IMG/VR virus record: IMGVR_UViG_3300050821_004856 | Coordinates: 1 to 35,076 of that record | Source: a virus | Direction: 5' to 3' (one strand) | DNA: 35,076 bases | Made by a program: the position numbers and the translations under genes | In this document: positions 12,877 to 22,151 of the stretch, piece by piece | How the letters are laid out: each line of letters begins with the position of its first letter | How positions within the stretch are numbered: the first letter of the stretch is position 1 | Notes under the pieces: generated by a model | The model's input: only the letters and a program-made list of their open reading frames with translations | The model's database searches: none | Told to the model about the DNA's origin: nothing

Positions 12877-14988
12877 GTGAACCAAGACAGCTCAGACGTA
12901 CCTCAAGGTGAAACTGACCAGGACATTCTAGCGCGTGCCCGTGCCAGGTTCACTTTATGCGAAGAGGCTGAGGCAGAAATCCGCAAAGACGCGCTGGACG
13001 ACATCAAGTTCTGCTCTGGCGACCAATGGCCTGAAGACGTGAAGACCGCACGGGTCCTAGATAAGCGCCCATGCCTCACAATCAATCTTTTGCCTGAGCG
13101 CTTGAGAATAGTTCTCAATGAACAGCGCCAAAACAGGCCAGCGATTAAGGTAAATCCCGTTGATGACCAGGGAGATCCCGAGACTGCGGAAATGTTACAA
13201 GGTCTTATTCGTCACATTGAGTACTACTCAAACGCTGAGATTGCCTACGACACGGCATCAGATGGCCAGGTTAAGGGCGGCTTTGGCTACTTCAGAATGA
13301 TCACGGATTACTGTGACCCGAAGAGCTTTGACTTAGACATTCTCATTAAGCGGGTTCGCGACCCGTTTAGCGTTTATCTTGACCCTAATGCCACTGAGCC
13401 GGACGGCTCTGACACCGAGTATGGATTCGTCATCGACACCATGTCGAAGGAAACATACGAGCGCACCTGGCCGAATTCCTCTATGGGAACGGCAACAGAT
13501 TGGGCGTCCATTGGGTCATCGTCTGGCGGCTGGATGAATAAGGATGAGATTAGAATCGCTGAATATTATGAGAAGCGATTTACGCAAACTAAGATTTATC
13601 TTCTTAGCAACGGGCAAGTTATTCAAGGACCCAAGCCTTCTGATGAATTGCTTCAATCGCTTCGGCTCACGATCCTCGATGAGCGCGATACCGAAATCAC
13701 TGAAATCAAGTGGTACAAGATTAACGGAGTTGAGATTTTAGATCGCACGGAGGTTCATGGGTCTTACATTCCAATCTTTCCTGTTTATGGTGACGAGTAC
13801 TTCGTTAACGGCAAGCGCATAATTGAGAGCTTAGTCAGACACGCGAAAGACCCTCAGCGGATGTACAACTATTGGAAGACCGCTGCCACTGAGATGATAG
13901 CCTTAGCTCCAAAGGCTCCCTACATCGGTTATGAAGGGCAGTTCGAGGGTTTCGAAGACCAATGGAAGCAGGCGAATCTCAAGACCATGCCATTTCTCCA
14001 GCATAAGGTTGTCGTTCTTCCTGGTGGACAAGCGGCTCCTCCTCCTCAGCGTCAACAATATGAGGCTCCAGTTCAGGGCATCAATCAGCAGGCGATGACT
14101 TGTGTTGTGGACATCAAGGCTACAACTGGCGTTCAAGATGCAATGGTTGGGAATCAATCTCAGGAAGTGAGTGGCGTTGCGATTCAACGTCGGGTTAATC
14201 AATCAAATCTCACGAACTTCCATTTTAGCGACAACTTCAAGCGCACGCTCAGACATGCTGGCTGCGTTCTCTTAGAGTGGATTCCTAAAGTTTACAACAA
14301 GCCTCAGGCAATAAGGATTCTAGAGGCAGACGGTCAGCAACAGATTGTGAAGATTAACCAGATCTTCCAAAAGGGTGGACAGAACAAGTCCTATTACCTC
14401 GATAAGGGGAAATACGATGTCACGATTGACACAGGCCCAAGTTTTCAAACCAAGCGTCAAGAAGCTGTGGCTGACATGCTTGACCTTACTCGCTCAGTCC
14501 CTCAGTCCATGCAAAATGCGCTGGATTTACTTGTTAGAAAAATGGATTGGCCGGACGCTGACAAGATTGCTGACCGATTGGAAAAGCTACTTCCTCCTGG
14601 CCTGGCTGAGCCGAATGACGAGAACCAAGCGCCGGTACCACCTCAAGCACAAGCGCAAATCACGCAAGGCATGCAAATCATGCAAAAGCAGTCCCAGCTC
14701 ATTGCGCAACAAGATGAAGTCATTCGGACGAAAAAACTAGAGATTGAATCTAAAGAGCGGCTTGAGGCCCAAAAGCAGCGTAACGATTTGGTGCTTGAAT
14801 ATATGAAGCACGACCTGGCTGGCGCGAAGACTCTGTTAGAGGCAGAGCTTTCGCAGATTGATAGCCGCATGGCTCTTTTACACGAAAATATGCAGATTTT
14901 GAATCAACCTGGAGATGGGCAGCCTTCACCGGCCGCAGCTTCACCGGGACAAGTACAACCCACGGGTGGGTCATCGCCCGGCCAATAG
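12877..14988 (+). CDS. P22-like portal protein
   Basis: The product has 703 residues with a GTG start, close to the 725 of P22 gp1. The N-terminal region has the typical helical start with CSGDQWPEDVKTAR, CLTINLLPERLRIV and NQRQNRPAIKV-like segments, then the FGYFRM and VRDPFSVYLDPNA motifs of P22-type portals. The C-terminal 120 residues are Gln-rich coiled coil and then a Pro/Gly/Ser tail, matching the barrel extension. Twelve copies form the DNA channel. No ribosome-binding site precedes the GTG, and the gap upstream has a TTGTAA...CACTAA promoter-like pair only. Confidence 0.9.
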   Translation: MNQDSSDVPQGETDQDILARARARFTLCEEAEAEIRKDALDDIKFCSGDQWPEDVKTARVLDKRPCLTINLLPERLRIVLNEQRQNRPAIKVNPVDDQGDPETAEMLQGLIRHIEYYSNAEIAYDTASDGQVKGGFGYFRMITDYCDPKSFDLDILIKRVRDPFSVYLDPNATEPDGSDTEYGFVIDTMSKETYERTWPNSSMGTATDWASIGSSSGGWMNKDEIRIAEYYEKRFTQTKIYLLSNGQVIQGPKPSDELLQSLRLTILDERDTEITEIKWYKINGVEILDRTEVHGSYIPIFPVYGDEYFVNGKRIIESLVRHAKDPQRMYNYWKTAATEMIALAPKAPYIGYEGQFEGFEDQWKQANLKTMPFLQHKVVVLPGGQAAPPPQRQQYEAPVQGINQQAMTCVVDIKATTGVQDAMVGNQSQEVSGVAIQRRVNQSNLTNFHFSDNFKRTLRHAGCVLLEWIPKVYNKPQAIRILEADGQQQIVKINQIFQKGGQNKSYYLDKGKYDVTIDTGPSFQTKRQEAVADMLDLTRSVPQSMQNALDLLVRKMDWPDADKIADRLEKLLPPGLAEPNDENQAPVPPQAQAQITQGMQIMQKQSQLIAQQDEVIRTKKLEIESKERLEAQKQRNDLVLEYMKHDLAGAKTLLEAELSQIDSRMALLHENMQILNQPGDGQPSPAAASPGQVQPTGGSSPGQ

Positions 14989-14998
14989 GAGAGTAAGA

Positions 14999-15925
14999 AT
15001 GTCCATCGTTATCACATCCTCAACTGACTCTGATGCTGATGTGCAATCTGCACAGGGCAATCAACAGAAGATTGGGGATAAACCCGCGCCTCCTGAAGTT
15101 GTACTTCAAGAGACAAAATCACCCGCCACTGCTTCGGAAGCTGTGGAAGGCGAAGCTGAGGGTAAAGCTCCAGCAGAGCCGAAAAGTCCTGAAGAGAAAC
15201 CAACAACTAATCTCGACAAACGGTTTGCTAAGCTTACCCGGCAACGGGAAGAGGCTAAGGCCATTGCAGATGATGCAAAAAGGCAGGCGGCATATTGGGA
15301 GAACGAGGCTAAAAAGTATCGTGATTCCACTAAGCCCCCCGAAGCTAAAGTCGAGACTGTTCCTGCTGCTGTAACGCAAACAGGTGAACCAAAACAAGAG
15401 GACTTCGAAACGTATCAAAAGTATGTCGAGGCACGAATGGATTGGAAGTTCGAGCAAGCTGAGACGGCCCGTGAGCGTAAAGCAAACGAAGCTGCCACAA
15501 AAGCTGCAATCGATAACACCTGGAAGTCTTATCAGCAAAAGGAAGTAGCGTTCATCAAGGACAATCCTGACTATCAGGCTCGAGTCGATGCGATTAAGGA
15601 GGCTGGGATTAAGTTCTCACCAATCGTTGAAAGTCGAATCATTGAAGCGGGGAGTCCTGAGCTTGCTTATGAGCTGATGAAAGATGCCGACGAATTTAGA
15701 GCATTGAATCAGATGAATCCAAACGATGCGCTAGAGCATATCGGCGTTGTTAAGGCTCAGTTGAGGGCTAAATCTTCAGGCACAGCATCAAAAGTACCTG
15801 AAATTAAACAACCCAAACCAGTGTCTCCGGTTGGTTCCAAGGTCACAGCGATCAAGGACCCAGAAAAGATGTCGGTCAAAGAGTACGACGCTTGGCGGAG
15901 AGCGGGAAACAGCCCCACTGGCTAA
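14999..15925 (+). CDS. Scaffolding protein
   Basis: The product has 308 residues from ATG 14999, which has TAGGAGAG upstream. The longer frame from 14915 lies in the portal gene and is rejected. The protein is highly charged, Ala/Glu/Lys-rich and mainly helical, with a disordered acidic N-terminus and a basic, Pro-containing C-terminus (KQPKPVSPVGSKVTAIKD). Such composition and its place between portal and coat identify the internal scaffold that guides P22-type coat assembly. No protease motif is seen. Confidence 0.82.
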   Translation: MSIVITSSTDSDADVQSAQGNQQKIGDKPAPPEVVLQETKSPATASEAVEGEAEGKAPAEPKSPEEKPTTNLDKRFAKLTRQREEAKAIADDAKRQAAYWENEAKKYRDSTKPPEAKVETVPAAVTQTGEPKQEDFETYQKYVEARMDWKFEQAETARERKANEAATKAAIDNTWKSYQQKEVAFIKDNPDYQARVDAIKEAGIKFSPIVESRIIEAGSPELAYELMKDADEFRALNQMNPNDALEHIGVVKAQLRAKSSGTASKVPEIKQPKPVSPVGSKVTAIKDPEKMSVKEYDAWRRAGNSPTG

Positions 15926-15938
15926 ATAGGAGCATTAA

Positions 15939-17147
15939 ATGGCCAATCAAATTTTAACCATTAGCATGATTACTCGCGAAGCACTCCGCGTGCTCGTTAA
16001 TAATCTCTCGTTCACCAAGGGAGTTAATCGTCAATATGACGATCAATTCGCGGTCAAGGGCGCCAAGATCGGTAGCACTTTGAACATCCGCAAACCTGCT
16101 CGGTATGTTGGCCGCCTTGGTCCAACAATCAACATTGAGTCTCAGACTGAGACCTATGTGCCGGTAACCCTCTCCACTCAACGCGGTGTTGACGTTCAGT
16201 TTACGTCGGCTGATTTGCACTTGAGCATGGACGATTTCAGTGATCGTTATCTCAAGCCTGCAATGGCCAACGTAGCTAACTTCATCGACTTTGATGGTTT
16301 GGCTTTGACGAACCAAGTCTTCAACATGACGGGATTAGCCGGGACGCCCCCTGCATCTCTCTTGACGTTCTTGAATGCCAATAAGCTCTTGGCAGACAAC
16401 GCGACGCCACAAGATGATATGCGCTCGGCAATCTTAGGCCCTGCGGCTGAAGCGTCCATCGTCAACGCTCTAACCACGTTCTTCAATCCGACGAAAGCCA
16501 TCAGTGAGCAGTATGAGCAAGGCCGGATGGGTCGCGCGATTGGCCTCAAATGGTCAATGGATCAGAACATTAACATCCACACGAACGGCATTTATGCAGG
16601 ATCGACGCCACTTGTGAATGGTGCTGGTCAAACTGGCTCGAACCTCATCACTAACGGATGGGCTGCGACGACTGCTGTTCTTAATGTTGGTGACGTGTTC
16701 CAGGTCGCTGGAGTGTTTGCAGTTAACCCGCAAAGCCGCCAATCAACCGGTGCGCTTCAATGGTTTGTTGTGACTGCCCCAGTCGTGTCTGACGGTGCAG
16801 GAAACGCGACAATCCCGATAAGCCCTGCAATCATCACTTCTGGTCAATTCCAAAACGTGACTGTTTCGCCCGGATCTGGCGCAGCTCTTACGCTCTTTGG
16901 AACCACTGGCCAGACGTATCAGAACAACCTCGTTCACCACAGAGACGCCTTCGTCCTTTGCTCTGCTGATTTGCCCCTCCCACGAGGCGTTGACATGGCT
17001 GCACGAGTAGCTGATCCCGAGAGTGGTCTATCTGTCCGCATGGTACGCGCATACGACGTTGTGAACGATTTGTTCGTGACTCGTCTAGATGTGCTCTATG
17101 GATGGGCTCCGCTCTATCCACAGCTTGCATGTCGCGTGGCTGGATAA
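15939..17147 (+). CDS. Major capsid protein, P22 coat type
   Basis: The product has 402 residues with an AGGAG site before the ATG. It starts MANQILTISMITREALRVLV, followed by NRQYDDQFAVKGAKIGSTLN and IRKPARY, matching the N-arm and E-loop region of P22 gp5-type coats. DLPLPRGVDMAARVADPESG then VRMVRAYD near the end is another signature of this family. It has the HK97 fold with an inserted domain (about 215-320). It forms the icosahedral shell. A hairpin terminator follows 13 bases after the stop. Confidence 0.9.
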   Translation: MANQILTISMITREALRVLVNNLSFTKGVNRQYDDQFAVKGAKIGSTLNIRKPARYVGRLGPTINIESQTETYVPVTLSTQRGVDVQFTSADLHLSMDDFSDRYLKPAMANVANFIDFDGLALTNQVFNMTGLAGTPPASLLTFLNANKLLADNATPQDDMRSAILGPAAEASIVNALTTFFNPTKAISEQYEQGRMGRAIGLKWSMDQNINIHTNGIYAGSTPLVNGAGQTGSNLITNGWAATTAVLNVGDVFQVAGVFAVNPQSRQSTGALQWFVVTAPVVSDGAGNATIPISPAIITSGQFQNVTVSPGSGAALTLFGTTGQTYQNNLVHHRDAFVLCSADLPLPRGVDMAARVADPESGLSVRMVRAYDVVNDLFVTRLDVLYGWAPLYPQLACRVAG

Positions 17148-17160
17148 TCCATAACAACTC

Positions 17161-17192
17161 GGCCTGAGATGTAATGTCTCGGGCCTTTTCTT
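17161..17192 (+). terminator. Hairpin terminator after the coat gene
   Basis: GGCCTGAGA pairs with TCTCGGGCC (nine pairs, one U-G) around a 7-base loop at 17161-17185, followed by TTTTCTT. It lies just after the coat gene and before the next ribosome-binding site, so it probably reduces read-through to favour coat protein. Confidence 0.75.
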
Positions 17193-17221
17193 CGTCCACA
17201 ACTTTAACAAGGAGTTTTTAA

Positions 17222-17803
17222 GTGTTTAAAACTAAAGAAATGATTCTGGGCCTCTTGCCCATGTTCGCATTTGCCAATCCTGGCCCCTCTATCACCAATA
17301 CGCCAAGCCAAGATCAAGATGGCATGGAATTCGCGCCTAATGGCAATCTAATGCCTGGTGACGGAAAAATCGTCGGCAAGGCTCCTAACTCATTCGTGAG
17401 TTTTTGGGGCAATATGCCGGTTGTCCAGCCTGCGACCACGTCCGCTAACGTCCATACGCCTGCGGCTGGCTCTGTAACCTCAGTGTTTGTCAATACCACC
17501 TTCGATGGTGCGTTTGATGCTTACACTGCGACCATAGTTGCCGGGAGCAATCTGATTACCATGTCAAGCGTGACTGGCTTGTTTGTTGGTATGGCGATTG
17601 CTGGCGCTGGCATTCCAGTTGGTGCGGTTATCGGAAGCATCAACACAGTAAGCCTGGTTGTTTCCTTGGTTTCGACCTTGGGCCAACCGCTTCCTGCGAC
17701 CGTTTCTGGTGCAGGCGTTGCGCTGACTATCGGCGGCACAAAAGCGTATACGATTGGAGACATCGTAACTGCTTTGAAGCTTGCCGGTCTTTTGGCTGAT
17801 TAA
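17222..17803 (+). CDS. Head fibre/decoration-like protein
   Basis: The product has 193 residues with a GTG start (AAGGAG upstream). The N-terminus MFKTKEMILGLLPMFAFANP has a hydrophobic run ending AFA, like a signal peptide. The middle is a beta-rich Gly/Val unit (SGxxLITMSSVTGLFVGMAI, then GAGIPVGAVIGSI). The end, YTIGDIVTALKLAGLLAD, is the helical terminus shared by many phage head-fibre or decoration proteins encoded next to coat genes; NSFVSFWGNMPVVQPA fits the same family. It most likely binds the capsid. Terminators lie on both sides. Confidence 0.65.
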   Translation: MFKTKEMILGLLPMFAFANPGPSITNTPSQDQDGMEFAPNGNLMPGDGKIVGKAPNSFVSFWGNMPVVQPATTSANVHTPAAGSVTSVFVNTTFDGAFDAYTATIVAGSNLITMSSVTGLFVGMAIAGAGIPVGAVIGSINTVSLVVSLVSTLGQPLPATVSGAGVALTIGGTKAYTIGDIVTALKLAGLLAD

Positions 17804-17812
17804 TCATTAACT

Positions 17813-17848
17813 GCCTGGATGTTCTACGTGGAACATCTGGGCTTCTTT
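17813..17848 (+). terminator. Hairpin terminator after the head-fibre gene
   Basis: A 12-pair stem (two U-G pairs) at 17813-17842 with the loop TACGTG is followed by TTCTTT. It separates the capsid genes from the tail-adaptor genes. The downstream AAGGA site at 17854-17858 is outside the hairpin. Confidence 0.78.
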
Positions 17849-17864
17849 ACCAAAGGACAAGACA

Positions 17865-18140
17865 ATGCAAGAACAAGCTAAGAAGCCGCATGACCGCCAC
17901 TTCCCGAAGTGGAAGTATCACAAAAACGGCAAGTCTAAGATGATTCAATCTAAAGCCGCTGAAGACCTTCTGGGAGATGATTGGAAAGATTCGCCTGCTC
18001 TTCACGGCAATCATGCGCATCCTCATTCCGATGAGCAGTTGGCTGAAATGGCAGCTCTAGATGGTGATCAAAATGATGGCTTAGAGCCTCTTGAAGAAGA
18101 TAAGCCGAAGCGCGGAAGGCCTTTCAAAAAACTGGAGTGA
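17865..18140 (+). CDS. Small virion-region protein with AT-hook-like tail
   Basis: The product has 91 residues. It starts with HFPKWKYHKNGKSKMIQSKA then EDLLGDDWKDSP, a pattern (aromatic-rich strand, then 'xxLGxxWxDSP') common to small phage proteins encoded beside coat and head-tail adaptor genes. The end is acidic and then KPKRGRPFKK, like an AT-hook. The function is unknown; a minor head protein or adaptor helper is likely. An AAGGA site precedes the ATG. Confidence 0.65.
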   Translation: MQEQAKKPHDRHFPKWKYHKNGKSKMIQSKAAEDLLGDDWKDSPALHGNHAHPHSDEQLAEMAALDGDQNDGLEPLEEDKPKRGRPFKKLE

Positions 18141-18144
18141 GTAA

Positions 18145-18867
18145 ATGACTGTAAGGGAGTTGATCTTTAGCAGTCTTCGTTTGATTGGGGTCTTGGCCGC
18201 TGGCGAGACTCCATCGAATCAAGAGACAACGGACGCATTTAATGCGCTCAACATCATGCTTGATTCCTATAGCGCTCAAAATCTCATGATCCCTGCAATC
18301 GTTCCGGAGACGTTTACGGTTGTGGCAGGCCAGCAGAGCTATTCCATGGGACCGCTTGGTAACTTTAACACCACGAGGCCCACACGCATCGTAGATGCCC
18401 AGACAGTGGTCTTAGGCTCCAATCCTCGGCAAACGCTTCCTCTTAAGGTGATCAACATTGACCAGTTCTCAAACATCTTCGTTAAATCAGTTCAAAGCAC
18501 AATCCCGCTTTGGCTTTACAATGATAACGCTTTCCCGAGTGTTAACCTTAACTTATGGCCAGTACCTCAAGTAAATTCTCAGATAGACATTTGGTCACAA
18601 AAGAATCTCGCTCAATTCGCAACTCTTAATGACCTTGTTGCTTTGGCTCCGAGTGGAAACAGGATGCTTAAATATAACTTGGCCGTAGAGATTGCGCCCG
18701 AATACGGAAAGAACGATTTAGACTCAAAGATTATCGCCATAGCTGATGGCTCGATGATGGCATACAAGCGAGCAATCAATCAAAACAAGCCCTATTACAT
18801 GGGCACTGACGATGTTCTTATCGGGCCAAAGGGCTCCTTTAACTGGCTGACAGGAGATACTGTCTAA
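18145..18867 (+). CDS. P22 gp4-like head-tail adaptor
   Basis: The product has 240 residues. It starts TVRELIFSSLRLIGVLAAGE, then FNALNIMLDSYSAQNLMIPA, and has LKYNLAVEIAPEYGK later. These are hallmarks of the packaged-DNA stabilisation / tail accessory family (P22 gp4), which attaches under the portal and closes the head. The GGAG site is 7 bases before the ATG. It overlaps the next gene through TAATG. Confidence 0.8.
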   Translation: MTVRELIFSSLRLIGVLAAGETPSNQETTDAFNALNIMLDSYSAQNLMIPAIVPETFTVVAGQQSYSMGPLGNFNTTRPTRIVDAQTVVLGSNPRQTLPLKVINIDQFSNIFVKSVQSTIPLWLYNDNAFPSVNLNLWPVPQVNSQIDIWSQKNLAQFATLNDLVALAPSGNRMLKYNLAVEIAPEYGKNDLDSKIIAIADGSMMAYKRAINQNKPYYMGTDDVLIGPKGSFNWLTGDTV

Positions 18868-20321
18868 TGCGTTTTAAGGGCTTCATAGGACAGGCATATA
18901 CACTTAGGTCTGTTAACGTTGAGGCTCAGCGCTGTGTGAATCTATATCCAGAAATTGATGAACTAGGGACAATGAAGGATGGGGAAGTTGACTTTCTCGC
19001 TGGTGTTCCGGGAAAGCGCCTTTTGTGTACAGTCAGCTCACTCTCTGGCTACCGGTGCCAATATACCGCGACAAATGGAACGCTTTATGCTGTTGCTGAT
19101 GACAAATTATTTGAGATTAGTTCTGCCTTTGTTCCAACTCAGGTAGGGACTTTGGTCACTTCTTCTGGTCCGATTGACATGATTGATAACGGACTTTTCC
19201 TAATGATTGTTGATGGCGCCAATCTCTATTATCTGTCTCTTGCTGGCATCTCCCCCATTGTCCCGTTCACCGTATCAACAGATCCTAATTTCATTGGTTC
19301 AAATAGAATCGCGGTAGCAAACACAGCGTTCATCTTTGCGATAAGAAATCTGTTTTACGTTTCATATCCGGCAGCTAGCACGATTGCGCCCTCTTTTACG
19401 ATATTTCCAAATTCAACTCAAACAACAAATTCCATGCAGCCAATCATTGGATTCGTTTGGCAGCAAAGGAATCTATTCCTTATCTGTCAAAGTGTGACAG
19501 AGATTTGGTTTGATTCAGGCTCCAATTCCGCCAATCCATTTCAAATAGTTCAAGGCGGATATATGCAGATCGGCGGAAGCGCTCCTTTTGGGATAATAAA
19601 GGGAGCAAACGCATTCTACTGGATGGGCCAAGATCAAAACGGACAGGGTATAATATATAAAAACAATGGATATGCTCCTCAGAGAATCTCGACACATGCA
19701 ATTGAATTGGCGCTCACCTCTTATGGAAGCCTCTCTGGCACTACGACATGGGCTTACCAGGAAGAGGGTCACACTTTCATTGCGTTTAATGTGCCATCTG
19801 CTCCCACCACTTGGGTCTTTGATGATATAACTGGGATGTGGCATGAGCGGCAAAGGTTAGCTAATGGAGTATTTGATAGAGACAAAGCGCAGACGGCCTC
19901 TTTTGCTTATAATACCCGGATTGTTGGAGATTTCTCTAATGGGAATCTTTATGCTCTTGATTCTGATGTCGATGACGACGGCGGAGATCCTTTAGTAGCA
20001 ATTAGGGCGTCGCCGCACTTGTCAGACGACATGAACAGAATATTTCACCATAAGTTCCAATTAGACTTCGAGCCTGGTGTCGGTAGTTCTGTTGGCCAGG
20101 GAGAATTCCCGCAAGTAATGATGCAGTATTCAGATGATGGCGGACAGAGATGGTCTTCTGAGCTTTGGACAAGTCTCGGTGCTCAAGGGAATTTCAAGCA
20201 TCGTGCTATTTGGAGAAAACTTGGTCAGGCGAGGACGAGAGTTTATAGAATCATGATTTCAGATCCCGTGAAGCGTATCATCATAGGCGCCTCTCTTGAT
20301 TTGGAAGTAGGCACAAGTTAA
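18867..20321 (+). CDS. P22 gp10-like tail hub / DNA stabilisation protein
   Basis: The product has 484 residues, close to P22 gp10 (472). It opens MRFKGFIGQAYTLRSVNVEA followed by QRCVNLYPEID, a signature of the packaged-DNA stabilisation protein. A beta-propeller-like body follows, with TTWAYQEEGHTFIAFNVPSA then TTWVFDDITGMWHER. The late region RWSSELWTSLGAQGNFKHRA is conserved in this group. It forms the hexameric tail hub between adaptor and spikes. The ATG overlaps the stop of the adaptor gene. Confidence 0.82.
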   Translation: MRFKGFIGQAYTLRSVNVEAQRCVNLYPEIDELGTMKDGEVDFLAGVPGKRLLCTVSSLSGYRCQYTATNGTLYAVADDKLFEISSAFVPTQVGTLVTSSGPIDMIDNGLFLMIVDGANLYYLSLAGISPIVPFTVSTDPNFIGSNRIAVANTAFIFAIRNLFYVSYPAASTIAPSFTIFPNSTQTTNSMQPIIGFVWQQRNLFLICQSVTEIWFDSGSNSANPFQIVQGGYMQIGGSAPFGIIKGANAFYWMGQDQNGQGIIYKNNGYAPQRISTHAIELALTSYGSLSGTTTWAYQEEGHTFIAFNVPSAPTTWVFDDITGMWHERQRLANGVFDRDKAQTASFAYNTRIVGDFSNGNLYALDSDVDDDGGDPLVAIRASPHLSDDMNRIFHHKFQLDFEPGVGSSVGQGEFPQVMMQYSDDGGQRWSSELWTSLGAQGNFKHRAIWRKLGQARTRVYRIMISDPVKRIIIGASLDLEVGTS

Positions 20322-20935
20322 TGGCTAACCCATATTCAAATCTTGTTAAGGGTACTCCTGGGATTCAAACGCCTCAGCCGCTTCCTCCCATTGGTAACCC
20401 AACAAATCTGTCTTTTCCTCCAGTTAGCCAACAAATGGTTGATCCAAAAACTGGCGTTATGACAATCATCTGGCAACAATGGTTCCAGCAAGCTTATGTG
20501 AGAATCGGAGGCTCAACGCCTGTCAACCCTGCTGTCTTGAGTCAAACTCTTGGAGATGATTACCCCTATAACAACCTGACCAACTCTAGCGCTGTGGTTC
20601 AGTATTTGAATACAGTTCCTTTTTCTCCTGGCGCACTTTTCTATTTCTATATTTCGCAATTAGGTCAAACGACATTGATTGATAGTCTGACGTGCCAAAA
20701 CAACGCGTCACTTCCTGCATCAATTGACGTATTTTTCGCGCCCGTTAACACTTTGCCGCCAATAACTACACCAATAAACATACCAGCTAACTCTGGAGTC
20801 ATAAGTCTCACGCAATTCACTGGATTTCAGATGGGCTCGGCTTCTTACATGGGAATCTTAGTAAATCCTGCAAGCGCTCCACCTTTGGCGCAAGGGCAGG
20901 TTCACTTCATTTTGAAGGGGAGAACGATTTCATGA
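20321..20935 (+). CDS. Tail-region virion protein of unknown role
   Basis: The product has 204 residues. The N-terminus is Pro-rich (GIQTPQPLPPIGNPTNLSFP) and then VDPKTGVMTIIWQQWFQQAY, a segment seen in phage tail-region proteins. The C-terminal half is beta-rich. There is no helical trimer region to suggest a tail needle. Coupled starts and stops on both sides (TAATG before, ATGA after) place it in the tail operon. Confidence 0.65.
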   Translation: MANPYSNLVKGTPGIQTPQPLPPIGNPTNLSFPPVSQQMVDPKTGVMTIIWQQWFQQAYVRIGGSTPVNPAVLSQTLGDDYPYNNLTNSSAVVQYLNTVPFSPGALFYFYISQLGQTTLIDSLTCQNNASLPASIDVFFAPVNTLPPITTPINIPANSGVISLTQFTGFQMGSASYMGILVNPASAPPLAQGQVHFILKGRTIS

Positions 20936-21417
20936 CATTGCTTAACGAATCAGGCGCCATAACTCCAGCATACAAATTCGTTAAAGAAACTGCGCGGATT
21001 CTCATTTTTGAGCATGATGCCTTATATCAAAAGCACTGCGCTGAAGTTGGATATTTCAAGCAAGATAAGCCTGAAATGATGTGGATGGATTATTTTAAAA
21101 TTGAAGATGCGGGGATGCTCAGAATCTTTTGCGTGAGGGATGCTGGCTCTAAGCTTGTTGGCTATGCGATGTATTTTGTGAGGCAAAATCCTCATTATGC
21201 GTCTACCTATGGCGCTCAATGTGACATGATTTATATTTTGCCTGAGCATCGAGGCGGAACTGGTGAGAAATTCATTGAATGGATAGACCAAAGTCTTAAG
21301 GCTGAGGGTGTAAATGTAGTTAGTCATCATGCCAAAGTGTATTATGATTTTGGCAATATGCTTAAGCGCCTGAATTACGAGCATGTTGAGAATATTTATC
21401 TCAAGCGTTTGAACTAG
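20932..21417 (+). CDS. GNAT-family acetyltransferase
   Basis: The product has 161 residues. It has VGYAMYFV (beta4) followed by CDMIYILPEHRGGTGEKFIE, in which the R-G-G-T-G loop (107-111) is the acetyl-CoA pyrophosphate-binding motif A. The C-terminal beta segment (NVVSHHAKVYYDFGNMLKRL) fits the fold. The substrate is unknown: a small molecule, a host protein or a virion protein. It lies between tail and ejection-protein genes and has a GGGGAG ribosome-binding site 8-9 bases upstream. Confidence 0.82.
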   Translation: MTLLNESGAITPAYKFVKETARILIFEHDALYQKHCAEVGYFKQDKPEMMWMDYFKIEDAGMLRIFCVRDAGSKLVGYAMYFVRQNPHYASTYGAQCDMIYILPEHRGGTGEKFIEWIDQSLKAEGVNVVSHHAKVYYDFGNMLKRLNYEHVENIYLKRLN

Positions 21418-21429
21418 GAGAATGGACTT

Positions 21430-22134
21430 ATGGCTTCATTATTAATTGGCGGAGGCATTGTTGGCGGGGCCTTAGTTTCTGGCATTGCTGGCATTATGGG
21501 CGCAAACACTATGGCCAGCGCCCAAAACAACGCCACGGCTGTTCAACAAGGGATTTACAATCAACAGCAAGCCAACTTAGCACCGTACAATGCGGCCGGT
21601 GTTCAGGCTTTAGGGCAAATCCAAGCCAACATGCCAACTTACAATAAACCTTTCTCAATGACTGATTTTACTCAGAATGATCCGGGCTATCAGTTTAGGC
21701 TAGAGCAAGGTCAGAATGCGACGGACAGGGCCGCAGCGAATTCCGGGGGTGTGGGTGGCGCAAGTTACCTTCGTGACCTTGGCTCTTATTCTCAAGGGTT
21801 TGCCTCAAACGAATATCAAAATGCATTCCAAAGATATCAAGAGCAGATACAGAATTCCTATAGTCGCTTGGCCGGAGTCGCTGGAATTGGTCAATCTGGC
21901 GCACAGACTCAGGCGCAGACCGGAACGACGGCCGGTCAGGGAATCGGTGCCTCGACTGCTGCAACGGGTGCCGCTCAGGCCGCAGGTCCTATCGGTGTGG
22001 GGACCGCAATAAATCAGGGAGTCGGGACAGGCATTAACGCTTATCAGAGTCAGCAGTTAATAAACGCACTTGCTGCCAAAAATGGCGTTGCTAGTATTGG
22101 ACGAAATCCAGCGGGAACAGATAGTCCGCTTTAA
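21430..22134 (+). CDS. Ejection protein (DNA transfer type)
   Basis: The product has 234 residues. The N-terminus has a Gly/Ala-rich hydrophobic segment (LIGGGIVGGALVSGIAGIMG). The body has Gln/Asn-rich helices and NDPGYQFRLEQGQNATDRAA, then SYSQGFASNEYQNAFQRYQE and RLAGVAGIGQSGA. This pattern is diagnostic of P22 gp7-like DNA-transfer proteins, packed in the head and released into the cell envelope at infection. The tail is Ala/Gly/Thr-rich. AGGAG is 8 bases before the ATG. Confidence 0.8.
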   Translation: MASLLIGGGIVGGALVSGIAGIMGANTMASAQNNATAVQQGIYNQQQANLAPYNAAGVQALGQIQANMPTYNKPFSMTDFTQNDPGYQFRLEQGQNATDRAAANSGGVGGASYLRDLGSYSQGFASNEYQNAFQRYQEQIQNSYSRLAGVAGIGQSGAQTQAQTGTTAGQGIGASTAATGAAQAAGPIGVGTAINQGVGTGINAYQSQQLINALAAKNGVASIGRNPAGTDSPL

Positions 22135-22151
22135 ACTTTTAGAGGTAGAAA

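Noticed and set aside
14915-14998. Upstream extension of the scaffold gene
   Set aside because: It overlaps the portal C-terminus and lacks a ribosome-binding site; ATG 14999 has TAGGAGAG.
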